Assembly: GCA_002329645.1 (NCBI GenBank)
Contig: DCTS01000082.1
Coordinates: forward strand, 16,579-26,874
DNA: 10,296 bases
Reading direction: 5' to 3'
Origin: Lachnoclostridium sp. UBA1434
Lineage (GTDB): Bacteria; Bacillota; Clostridia; Lachnospirales; Lachnospiraceae
Positions 1-5,492 of the stretch are shown piece after piece. Each line of letters starts with the position of its first letter. Position 1 is the first letter of the stretch. The notes under the pieces are model-generated. The model was not told where the DNA came from. It saw only the letters and a program-made list of their open reading frames with translations, and made no database searches. Both the position numbers and the translations under genes were made by a program.

Positions 1-45
1 CCAATGTGATGCGGAGCATCACAGGATGTTTCGTGGGATACATAG

Positions 46-194
46 CATCCCGCAGGTATGCCTTCCATGGTTTATGAAAGGGCATAAGGCGTATTATGCA
101 GGCAGTAAAGCGTGCCATGTTTTTGGGATGCTTTACTGTCTGACTAATACGCCTAATGGCTTTTATGTTTTTTAAAAGCCATGCCTGCGGGATG
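46..194. repeat. Large imperfect inverted repeat (about 150 bp)
   Basis: The outer arms CATCCCGCAGG (46-56) and CCTGCGGGATG (184-194) are perfect 11-bp complements. Further in, GCGTATTA (89-96) pairs with TAATACGC (145-152), and CAGTAAAGC (103-111) pairs with GCTTTACTG (130-138). The 8-bp and 9-bp stems are separated by a 6/6 internal loop and closed by an 18-nt loop (112-129). Between the outer and inner stems pairing is patchy: the segments near 81-88 and 153-160 still match with few mismatches. Arm 46-53 can alternatively pair with 33-39, so two mutually exclusive folds are possible. The strand that would be transcribed is not known. Confidence 0.7.
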
Positions 195-258
195 TCGTTA
201 TGCAAGCCTTTCAATACTTAAAGCCATGCTTGCGGGATGCCATTGCCTGTGAGATGTC
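175..258. repeat. Tandem diverged direct repeats
   Basis: AAAGCCATGCCTGCGGGATG at 175-194 recurs at 220-239 with a single mismatch, 45 bp away. A third, more degenerate copy (TTGCCTGTGAGATGTC) follows at about 243-258. The first copy also supplies the right arm of the large inverted repeat. Confidence 0.7.
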
Positions 259-274
259 ATAAATCAATTCCACA

Positions 275-309
275 GAAAAAAGGTATCCTGCTAATACTAA
301 GGATACCTT
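275..309 (-). terminator. Rho-independent terminator of spoIIID
   Basis: AAGGTATCC (280-288) and GGATACCTT (301-309) form a perfect 9-bp stem with a 12-nt loop. Read on the minus strand, the stem is followed directly by a run of T (from the A run at 276-281). The hairpin begins about 25 nt after the spoIIID stop codon. There is no T run on the plus-strand side, so it works for minus-strand transcription only. Confidence 0.85.
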
Positions 310-333
310 CACATTTCCATGAGCCTTTTAATC

Positions 334-603
334 TTAATATGCCTGGTTGTATCTCGACTTATTGAGATACTTTTCCTTTGTTGCCATTCCGCCTCTGATA
401 TGGCGTTCCGACTTATTGAGGTCCAAGACTACCCTGGCCCTGTTGGCAAGGGAGGGGTTTATTTGTGCAAGACGCTCGGTAACGTCTTTATGTACGGTTG
501 ATTTCGAGATGCCGAACTGCCTCGCAGTCTGCCTTACTGTTGCATTGTTCTCGATGATATAATTAGCGATCTCAACCGCCCGTTCCTCTATATAGCCTTT
601 CAT
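334..603 (-). CDS. spoIIID: Sporulation transcriptional regulator SpoIIID
   Basis: This is the small DNA-binding regulator of mother-cell gene expression during endospore formation, which acts together with sigma-E. The 89-residue product matches the SpoIIID family over nearly its whole length. The N-terminal YIEERAVEIANYI segment is followed by a helix-turn-helix (about residues 23-45, with ATVRQTARQFGISKSTVHKD) and then by the family signature TERL..INP and RHIRGGMATKEKY. The usual family length is about 80-95 residues, so the gene is intact. The ATG at 603 matches the family start. The ribosome binding site is modest (AGGA, 11 nt upstream) and lies in a hairpin arm. The extreme C-terminus repeats LNKS through a 12-bp direct repeat (355-366 and 409-420). 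The gene stands alone, with its own sigma-E-like promoter and a terminator. Its presence marks the host as a spore former. Confidence 0.95.
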   Translation of the reverse strand: MKGYIEERAVEIANYIIENNATVRQTARQFGISKSTVHKDVTERLAQINPSLANRARVVLDLNKSERHIRGGMATKEKYLNKSRYNQAY

Positions 604-610
604 AGTGTCT

Positions 611-636
611 GCGTTCCTGCCATATGGACGGAACGC
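611..636 (-). promoter_or_regulatory. Hairpin covering the spoIIID ribosome binding site
   Basis: GCGTTCC (611-617) and GGAACGC (630-636) are perfect 7-bp complements around a 12-nt loop that contains CCATATGG. In the spoIIID mRNA the start-proximal arm contains the GGA of the only Shine-Dalgarno-like sequence (AGGA at 615-618), so folding would hide it. The pairing is seen directly. A regulatory role is inferred. Confidence 0.5.
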
Positions 637-682
637 ATTCCCCCTTATTATCGTTGTTGTTACATTGTATGCAGGGGAATGC
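635..682. repeat. 9-bp inverted repeat across the spoIIID promoter
   Basis: GCATTCCCC (635-643) and GGGGAATGC (674-682) are perfect complements 30 bp apart. The right arm lies in the spacer of the proposed sigma-E promoter and the left arm just downstream of the expected transcription start, so the pair brackets the -10 element. It may be an operator or a DNA-level structure. No T run follows it, so it is not a terminator. Confidence 0.45.
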
Positions 683-693
683 GGCGGTATTAC
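664..693 (-). promoter_or_regulatory. Sigma-E-like promoter of spoIIID
   Basis: Read on the minus strand, CATACAAT (664-671) is an exact match to the Bacillus sigma-E -10 consensus CATACAnT. At 15 bp upstream, GTAATAC (687-693) is a weaker match to the -35 element. Transcription would start near 657, leaving about 54 nt of leader. In Bacillus spoIIID is a known sigma-E target, which supports the call. Confidence 0.6.
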
Positions 694-723
694 TTTGAAT
701 ATGAGGCTTTACTTTTAAATATA

Positions 724-1956
724 CTACCTTTTAATCAGCATAACCGCAACATCATTGACATTGGTGCCTGTAGCACCTGTAAAGATAAGTCCATCGCATT
801 TTTTTAAAGCATTGTAGGCATCATTTCGCCTGAGATACTCATAAATATTAACACCTTTCTCCTCCAAAATACGCTTTGTGTTATTATCTGCATATCCTCC
901 TGCCGCATCCGTCGGTCCATCAGTGCCATCGCTTCCGATGCTGAAAACAGCAGTATCCATTAGGCCATCTATCCCTAATGCAGCAGATAACACCAGCTCC
1001 TGGTTTCGTCCTCCTTTTCCATCTCCGGTCACATGAACAACCGTCTCCCCGCCGGCTATGAATGCCAGGCTGTGATTCGTATTTTGATATGTTTTTGCGA
1101 TACAGGCTAAAAATGTACCTGCTTCTCTGGCCTCGCAACACAATTGATCTGTTAATACAAAGGTCTCATAGCCCATCTTCCTGCATTTTTCTGCTGCTGC
1201 CTTACACAAGTTCCTGACACTTCCGGTAACAATTGTCTCAACATTTGAAAGAGACTTAGGAGTTTCCACCTTTAAAAGCTTCTCTGCTTCATCACTCAAG
1301 CTCAAGTTATACTTTTTGATAATCTCTTCCGCCATACTGCAAGTTGTTGAATCAGGATATGCCGGTCCTGAAGCAATCATATCTAAAGGATCACCGATAA
1401 TATCGCTGAGCACAATACTATAGATATGGGCCGGTTCACAGAGCTTAGCAAATTTTCCGCCCTTCACAGCAGACAATCTTTTGCGCACTGTATTTATTTC
1501 AACAATATCTGCTCCGCATTCCAGTAATTGTCCGGTTATATCAGCCATCTCTTCTTTGCTTACCAGTGGTTTTTCAAATAAAGCCGAACCTCCGCCGGAT
1601 AACAAAAATAATACGGTATCATGCTCATGCAGATTATTAACAAGGGTTAATACCTCACCTGTCGCTCTGTATGAATTGTCATCCGGTATGGGGTGTCCTG
1701 CCTCAAAACAAGTAATATTAGAAATATTCCCTTTTACATGGCCATATTTCGTTATAACTATACCTGCTGTAATCTGTTCTTTTAATATATCAGAAGCTGT
1801 TTTTGCCATCTGCCAGGCTGCCTTTCCGGCAGCCACAACATATATTCTTCCTGTATCGAATGTTTTTCCTTTTAAGGCAGAGACAACAGCTTCATCCGGC
1901 AACACCTTTTGTATAGCATCTTTAATAATTATTTCTGCATCACTTTTTAGATTCAT
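724..1956 (-). CDS. Glycerate 2-kinase, MOFRL family
   Basis: This is a cytoplasmic kinase that uses ATP to turn D-glycerate into 2-phosphoglycerate, feeding lower glycolysis. The 410-residue length fits the DUF4147/MOFRL glycerate kinases (also annotated GckA or TtuD). Visible motifs are AGKAA with the family lysine at 45, HPIPDDNS at 88-95, LLSGGGSAL at 118-126 and INTVRKRLSAVKGG at 154-167. They continue with LSDIIGDPLD near 183-192, AGGET at 301-305, GGRNQE at 315-320, SDGTDGPTDAAGG at 342-354 and TGTNVND at 396-402. The ATG at 1956 is preceded by GAGGGTG at good spacing. The upstream reductase ends 96 nt away with no terminator between, so co-transcription is likely. No terminator is visible downstream before spoIIID. 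Older annotations of this family as hydroxypyruvate reductase are probably wrong for this protein, but the substrate is not proven. Confidence 0.9.
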   Translation of the reverse strand: MNLKSDAEIIIKDAIQKVLPDEAVVSALKGKTFDTGRIYVVAAGKAAWQMAKTASDILKEQITAGIVITKYGHVKGNISNITCFEAGHPIPDDNSYRATGEVLTLVNNLHEHDTVLFLLSGGGSALFEKPLVSKEEMADITGQLLECGADIVEINTVRKRLSAVKGGKFAKLCEPAHIYSIVLSDIIGDPLDMIASGPAYPDSTTCSMAEEIIKKYNLSLSDEAEKLLKVETPKSLSNVETIVTGSVRNLCKAAAEKCRKMGYETFVLTDQLCCEAREAGTFLACIAKTYQNTNHSLAFIAGGETVVHVTGDGKGGRNQELVLSAALGIDGLMDTAVFSIGSDGTDGPTDAAGGYADNNTKRILEEKGVNIYEYLRRNDAYNALKKCDGLIFTGATGTNVNDVAVMLIKR

Positions 1957-2052
1957 ATTTCACCCTCACTTGCCTTGTTGTATCTATCGTGTCATATTGT
2001 ATTGCTTTTTGTCAGGCTCCTTACGCTTTGACTGCATAATACAGAGCTAAAA

Positions 2053-3081
2053 TCAATTTACGCTAACCTCTCCGGCCAAAACCTTTTTATAGTCCTCATA
2101 ATTTTTCCTAAGGAGATTAGGCGTATCCAGTTCATATGGGCATCTTGACTTGCAGATCCCGCATGTAACACAGTTTTCAATGTTTTTCATGGATTGCTGC
2201 CAATACTCCGTAAGCCAGTCCTTTGATGGGGCTCTGCGAAGCATTAGCGATATTCTGGCACATTGATTAATTATAATTCCCTGAGGGCATGGCATACAGT
2301 AACCGCATCCCCGGCAAAAATCACCATCGAGCTCCTTCCTGTCATGTTCGATTATTGCTCTGATCTCATCATCCATAATAACCGGATTATTTATATATGA
2401 CAGCCATTCTTCCAGTTCGGATTCCTTTTGTATACCCCAGATCGGAAGCACATTATCGAACTGAGACATAAATGCAAAGGCCGCACGTGAATTACTAATA
2501 AGTCCTCCGGCCAGACCCTTCATTGCAATAAACCCGATATTGTTTTGCTTACAAAGCTCAACTAATTGCATTTCTTTATTACCTGACAGATAGCTGAATG
2601 GGAATTGAATTGTCTCATATAGCCCGCTATCTGCGGCATCCATCGCGACTCCTATTTTATGTGCTGTGATACCTATGTGACGGATCATTCCCTGTCGCTT
2701 AAAATCCTCCATGCATTCATACAATCCTGTACCATCTCCGGGTTGAAATACCTGCTCGGCAAAGTGAAACTGGTAAATGTCAATATAGTCTGTCTTCAGC
2801 AGCCTAAGTGATGTATCCAGATGTATCTTCATCTCATCCGGAGTCTTTGCCATAGTCTTTGTTGCAATATATATTTTTGCTCTAACATCAGCCAGTGCTT
2901 CACCTATTTTATTCTCACTATCTGAATAGTATCTTGCTGTATCAAAAAATGTCATACCACCCTCGTATGCTCTTCTTAGGATTTTGACCGCAGTATTCAT
3001 ATCATCACGCTGAATGGGTAATGCGCCAAAACCGTTTTGTAATACAGTAATTCCGGTACTGCCTAATGTAACCGACTTCAT
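2053..3081 (-). CDS. Aldo/keto reductase with C-terminal 4Fe-4S ferredoxin-like domain
   Basis: This is an NAD(P)H-type oxidoreductase of the aldo/keto reductase superfamily fused to an iron-sulfur module. The TIM-barrel part covers about residues 1-245 and shows the catalytic tetrad: D47 and Y52 in FFDTARYYSDSE, K75 in ATKT and H106 in YQFHFAE. The C-terminal part has two cysteine clusters, C256/C259/C262/C265 followed by Pro, and C304/C307/C310/C314 followed by Pro. Each looks able to hold a [4Fe-4S] cluster. The length of 342 residues is normal for this clostridial subgroup. The ATG at 3081 follows a near-perfect AAGGAGG six bases away. The gene has its own promoter region and precedes the glycerate kinase. 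The substrate is unknown. Such proteins probably pass electrons between a ferredoxin pool and a carbonyl or polyol substrate, but that is inference. Confidence 0.9.
   Translation of the reverse strand: MKSVTLGSTGITVLQNGFGALPIQRDDMNTAVKILRRAYEGGMTFFDTARYYSDSENKIGEALADVRAKIYIATKTMAKTPDEMKIHLDTSLRLLKTDYIDIYQFHFAEQVFQPGDGTGLYECMEDFKRQGMIRHIGITAHKIGVAMDAADSGLYETIQFPFSYLSGNKEMQLVELCKQNNIGFIAMKGLAGGLISNSRAAFAFMSQFDNVLPIWGIQKESELEEWLSYINNPVIMDDEIRAIIEHDRKELDGDFCRGCGYCMPCPQGIIINQCARISLMLRRAPSKDWLTEYWQQSMKNIENCVTCGICKSRCPYELDTPNLLRKNYEDYKKVLAGEVSVN
3067..3080. promoter_or_regulatory. Candidate cre (CcpA) site over the reductase start codon
   Basis: TGTAACCGACTTCA matches the catabolite-responsive-element consensus TGWAANCGNTNWCA at 13 of 14 positions. 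It overlaps the first codons of the reductase gene, where CcpA binding could block transcription. By base composition alone a one-mismatch hit somewhere in a window of this size is not rare, so this is only a candidate. Confidence 0.3.
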
Positions 3082-3105
3082 GTTAATCCTCCTTCGTTAA
3101 CAGCA

Positions 3106-3117
3106 ATTCGTACGAAT
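3106..3117. promoter_or_regulatory. 12-bp perfect palindrome, possible operator
   Basis: ATTCGTACGAAT is perfectly self-complementary. It lies in the leader between the proposed promoter and the Shine-Dalgarno sequence of the reductase gene, a position where a bound repressor would block elongation. The binding protein is unknown. Confidence 0.4.
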
Positions 3118-3158
3118 CCTTCATTATATATCTGTCTCTTTATGAGTTATTTTTATAA

Positions 3159-3167
3159 ATTATATCA
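3159..3167 (-). promoter_or_regulatory. Extended -10 sigma-A-type promoter of the reductase gene
   Basis: On the minus strand TGATATAAT combines a perfect TATAAT with the TGn extension. The best -35 at 18 bp is CTGTTA, which is weak, as is common with extended -10 promoters. Transcription would begin near 3151, giving a leader of about 70 nt. Confidence 0.55.
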
Positions 3168-3345
3168 CTTATTCCGGGCTTATAACAGCCTGTTTCAAAA
3201 GTTATTCCCCTTGCTATTCTAAGCGATATTCTCAGTGTTACTCTCAGTAGTATTATCATTGCTGTTCACGGCAGTATTTTTTATAATTACAATATTATGT
3301 ATTGGGTAATTTAACTGTACTGATCCCATATATATTTTTCGAAAT

Positions 3346-3370
3346 AAAAAACCTTGGATTCCCAAGGTTT
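3346..3370 (-). terminator. Rho-independent terminator of the long operon
   Basis: AAACCTTGG (3349-3357) and CCAAGGTTT (3362-3370) form a 9-bp stem with a 4-nt loop. On the minus strand the stem runs into a T-rich tail (TTTTTTATTTC). It lies about 60 nt after the stop codon of the last isomerase gene and separates this operon from the reductase gene. Confidence 0.85.
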
Positions 3371-3430
3371 CTTATATTTCATTCTATTTAGTTTACTCTT
3401 TAAGCCAGTCCATTTTGCTGCTGCAAGTAT

Positions 3431-4213
3431 TCATCTATTGAGTATACTTCTTAACATCTTGTTGAAATTGGCTGCCTCCCAGGCGCTTCTTCCAACAAAA
3501 AGGCCGTTGATGTTAGGATCCGACATTAATAAGAGGGCATTATCCATATTGACGCTGCCGCCATATAAAACCGGTATCCTGCTGCCTGTTTCCTCGCCAA
3601 ACAGATCAATCAGCACCTTTCTTATATGTGCATGCCTGTCCTGTGCATAGCTTTTGCTTATCGGAACACCGTTGACTCCAATAGCCCATACCGGTTCATA
3701 TGCTATCCATAAGGCTTTGGCTGCCTCGGAACCGGTAATCGAATGCAGGCCAATCTTAAGCTGCATGCTTAAAACCTCGTCCTGTATGCCATAATCCTTT
3801 TGCTCATTGGTTTCTCCTATACAAAGCAATGCAGTCATACCATGGTTTATTGCGGCACGTACCTTTTTTTCCGCCTGGTCATCCGTTTCACCAAAAATAT
3901 GCCTTCTTTCCGAATGGCCGATTTCTACTATATCCACACCTATTTCCTTAAGCATAACCGGTGATATCTCGCCCGTGTATTCACCGGCATCTTCCCAGCA
4001 TATGTTCTGGGCTCCAAGCTTAATTGGCGATGCGTTTAGTATTTTCCGCGCGTCGGTCAGGGCAGTAAAGGATGGAATTACAAATAACCTGGCATCATCG
4101 GGATTTAAATCCGCAGTAAGCTTTAACAGCTCCGTAAGAAAGGCCCGGGTTTCTTCATTGGTCTTGTACATTTTTGTATTTGTGCCGAAATACAACAATT
4201 TTGAATCATTCAT
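3431..4213 (-). CDS. Triosephosphate-isomerase-like protein, probable EryH/LerI-type tetrulose-phosphate isomerase
   Basis: This is a TIM-barrel aldose-ketose isomerase of 260 residues. The catalytic residues of triosephosphate isomerase are kept: N12 and K14, H100 in GHSERR, E173 in AYEPVWAIG, and the phosphate-loop YGGSV at 217-221. Three signature regions differ from glycolytic enzymes. N-W-K is N-T-K, the loop-6 end GTGKTA is GVNGVP, and the phosphate loop VGGAS is VGRSA with Arg242. The gene directly follows an RpiB homologue rather than gapA or pgk, which matches the EryH/EryI pair that converts L-erythrulose 1-phosphate stepwise to D-erythrose 4-phosphate. A GTG at 4231 would extend the protein by six residues. 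The ATG at 4213 is preferred because GAGGT lies 7 nt upstream and the family starts there. Triose substrate remains possible. Confidence 0.85.
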   Translation of the reverse strand: MNDSKLLYFGTNTKMYKTNEETRAFLTELLKLTADLNPDDARLFVIPSFTALTDARKILNASPIKLGAQNICWEDAGEYTGEISPVMLKEIGVDIVEIGHSERRHIFGETDDQAEKKVRAAINHGMTALLCIGETNEQKDYGIQDEVLSMQLKIGLHSITGSEAAKALWIAYEPVWAIGVNGVPISKSYAQDRHAHIRKVLIDLFGEETGSRIPVLYGGSVNMDNALLLMSDPNINGLFVGRSAWEAANFNKMLRSILNR

Positions 4214-4217
4214 CTGT

Positions 4218-4688
4218 CTACCTCGCCGCACATATATGGTTCTTTTCCTCTATTTCATTTATTGCTTCAACCTTGGGGGTTGATGGTGAATCTACAAATT
4301 CAAGATTAAGCCACTCCCACAAAATCTTTTTGGCAAGCTCAACGCCGATAACGCGCTCTCCCATACATAATACATTTCCGTTATTGCTTAGTTTTAATCT
4401 TTCGGCAGAATAAGGGTCATGACAAACTCCTGCTCTGATTCCCTTGAACTTATTTGCACTTATGGCCATTCCAAGCCCGGTCCCGCATATCAGAACCCCA
4501 TGCTTTTCATAACCGCTGTCTATTATCCTTTGGCATACCCTTTCAGCTATATATGGGTAATATGTAGAATCCTCCGAACCGGAGCATCCGGCATCCTCCA
4601 CCTTGACTCCTTTACTCTTCATAAAAGCTATCAGCTCATTTTTTAAGCTGACGGCTGCATTATCACAGCCTATAACAATCGTTCTCAT
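4218..4688 (-). CDS. RpiB/LacAB-family sugar-phosphate isomerase, probable EryI/DerI type
   Basis: This cytoplasmic isomerase has 156 residues and the RpiB fold. The catalytic cysteine is present (C68 in ICGTGLGM), as are ANKFKGIRAG and the C-terminal MGERVIGVELAKKIL segment. Two histidines of E. coli RpiB are missing: H10 of the CDH motif is Asn here (GCDNAA), and H99 of QHND, implicated in opening the ribose ring, is Ser101 (KLSNN). An enzyme with these losses is better suited to an acyclic or other phosphate than to ribose 5-phosphate. D-erythrulose 4-phosphate, as in EryI/DerI, is the best guess, and galactose 6-phosphate (LacAB) an alternative. The ATG at 4688 has AAGGAG 9 nt upstream and is preferred over the GTG at 4694. 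The stop lies 4 nt before the next gene, so translation is probably coupled. Confidence 0.88.
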   Translation of the reverse strand: MRTIVIGCDNAAVSLKNELIAFMKSKGVKVEDAGCSGSEDSTYYPYIAERVCQRIIDSGYEKHGVLICGTGLGMAISANKFKGIRAGVCHDPYSAERLKLSNNGNVLCMGERVIGVELAKKILWEWLNLEFVDSPSTPKVEAINEIEEKNHICAAR

Positions 4689-4714
4689 GTACACATTCTC
4701 CTTATCATATGATG

Positions 4715-5452
4715 TTAGTTAATTCGTCTTTTTCTTTCAGATAAATATGCTTCAAAGCTTGTTATTGTCAAGTTCACAATAAGCTGCGGCGGGTACTGCT
4801 GTTCATCCAATAACCTCATCATTGGAGAGACATTACCTACCATGGTATGAAAATGGGCATCACTTGCTACACAGATGCGCGCTTCCATTTTCTTGCAAAG
4901 CTCTATATATCTGATTAAGTTAGGCAAACTTCCGGGTCTGAGCTCTGACAGGGAATTGTTGTTCATCTCCAGCAGCTTGTTATTGCTTACCGCCGCCCTT
5001 ACTACGGCTTCAAAATCGCAGGGCGCCTTTGGATCATCCGGATGACCCAGAATATCAATATGGGGGTTTTTCAGGGCATTAATAAATGCATCTGTGTTTT
5101 GCCCGGTTGTTCCTCCGGGTAAAACAGGCTGGTGAATGCTTGCAATGACAAATTCGCAGTATGGCAGGTACTTATCACTGATATCTATGCTGCCATCATA
5201 ACCGATGATGTCTGCTTCAATTCCCTTATATATTCTTACTTCGTCAAGCTTAGCCGGAAGCATCGTCTGACTCAGCGGGATATACCCGGGAGCGCCCTGC
5301 GGCATTTCAGGACCATGCTCGGTCAGGCATAACCCTTTTAATCCCCTTTTCTTTGCTGCATACACATTTTCTGACAGGGTACTCCAGGCATGACCTGAAA
5401 CAACTGTATGTGTATGTGTATCAACATCTGGTATCCTTTCTGCCAGATACAT
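4715..5452 (-). CDS. PHP-domain metal-dependent phosphoesterase, YcdX-like
   Basis: This is a metal hydrolase of the PHP family, expected to remove phosphate from a small phosphorylated molecule in the cytoplasm. All metal-binding motifs of the YcdX branch are visible: H13 and H15 in DTHTHT, H21, E45-H46 in TEHGP and E79 in GIEAD. The set is completed by H107 in SIHQP, H137 in GHPDD, and D198/H200 in ASDAHF. The length of 245 residues is typical. An ATG at 5467 would add five residues but has only GGA touching the start codon. The ATG at 5452 has TGGAG about 9 nt upstream and matches the family start, so it is chosen. The gene sits 40 nt after livM and 26 nt before rpiB, clearly within the operon. 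The substrate is unknown. It may clear a dead-end sugar phosphate of the pathway. Confidence 0.85.
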   Translation of the reverse strand: MYLAERIPDVDTHTHTVVSGHAWSTLSENVYAAKKRGLKGLCLTEHGPEMPQGAPGYIPLSQTMLPAKLDEVRIYKGIEADIIGYDGSIDISDKYLPYCEFVIASIHQPVLPGGTTGQNTDAFINALKNPHIDILGHPDDPKAPCDFEAVVRAAVSNNKLLEMNNNSLSELRPGSLPNLIRYIELCKKMEARICVASDAHFHTMVGNVSPMMRLLDEQQYPPQLIVNLTITSFEAYLSERKRRIN

Positions 5453-5492
5453 GTTCTTCAACTCCATTCCAAATATAAGTCGCCCGGGGCTG

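Larger units (their letters stand above)
1..270. repeat. Gene-free hairpin-rich repeat region
   Basis: No credible coding region is visible on either strand. The stretch is built from diverged copies of a motif with core GCGGGATG. It is read on the plus strand at 187-194 and 232-239, in degenerate form near 249-256 and 33-39, and on the minus strand at 46-53. It also contains a perfect hairpin (5-12 with 16-23, TGTGATGC/GCATCACA) and a large imperfect inverted repeat (46-194). It lies beyond the spoIIID terminator. Its function is unknown. It could be a small non-autonomous repeat element, a structured RNA, or the distal part of a feature that starts left of the window. Confidence 0.6.
3082..3430. 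other. Intergenic regulatory region between the two operons
   Basis: This stretch of about 350 bp has no convincing gene. From right to left it holds the terminator of the upstream operon (3346-3370) and an AT-rich stretch with two copies of TAYTCTCAGT 12 bp apart (3227-3236 and 3239-3248). After these come an extended -10 promoter (3159-3167), a 12-bp palindrome (3106-3117) and the ribosome binding site of the reductase. Confidence 0.7.

Noticed and set aside
1..270. CRISPR array
   Set aside because: The repeats are diverged, irregularly spaced and in both orientations. There are no constant-length spacers and no cas genes.
349..376. Plus-strand hairpin followed by TTTTCCTTT as a terminator for a gene coming from the right
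   Set aside because: The stem is only 7 AT-rich base pairs inside spoIIID coding sequence, and no plus-strand gene is recognised anywhere in the window.
698..704. TCATATT as the -35 box of the spoIIID sigma-E promoter
   Set aside because: It matches sigma-E -35 sequences better than GTAATAC does but lies 26 bp from the -10 box, far beyond the usual 13-15 bp.
1968..2040. Possible 16-residue leader peptide (MQSKRKEPDK...) before the glycerate kinase gene
   Set aside because: There is no ribosome binding site, no attenuator structure and no codon bias of the kind found in leader peptides.
1481..2050. Long plus-strand open frame opposite the glycerate kinase gene
   Set aside because: It is an antisense shadow of a well-recognised gene, with no family resemblance. 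The same holds for the plus-strand frames opposite the isomerase, UPF0261 and TIM-barrel genes.
3219..3329. Possible 36-residue minus-strand ORF starting MGSVQLNYPI in the intergenic region
   Set aside because: No Shine-Dalgarno sequence precedes the ATG, no promoter is evident after the terminator, and I recognise no family. The repeated TYCTCAGT bases alone explain its Thr/Glu/Asn-rich end.
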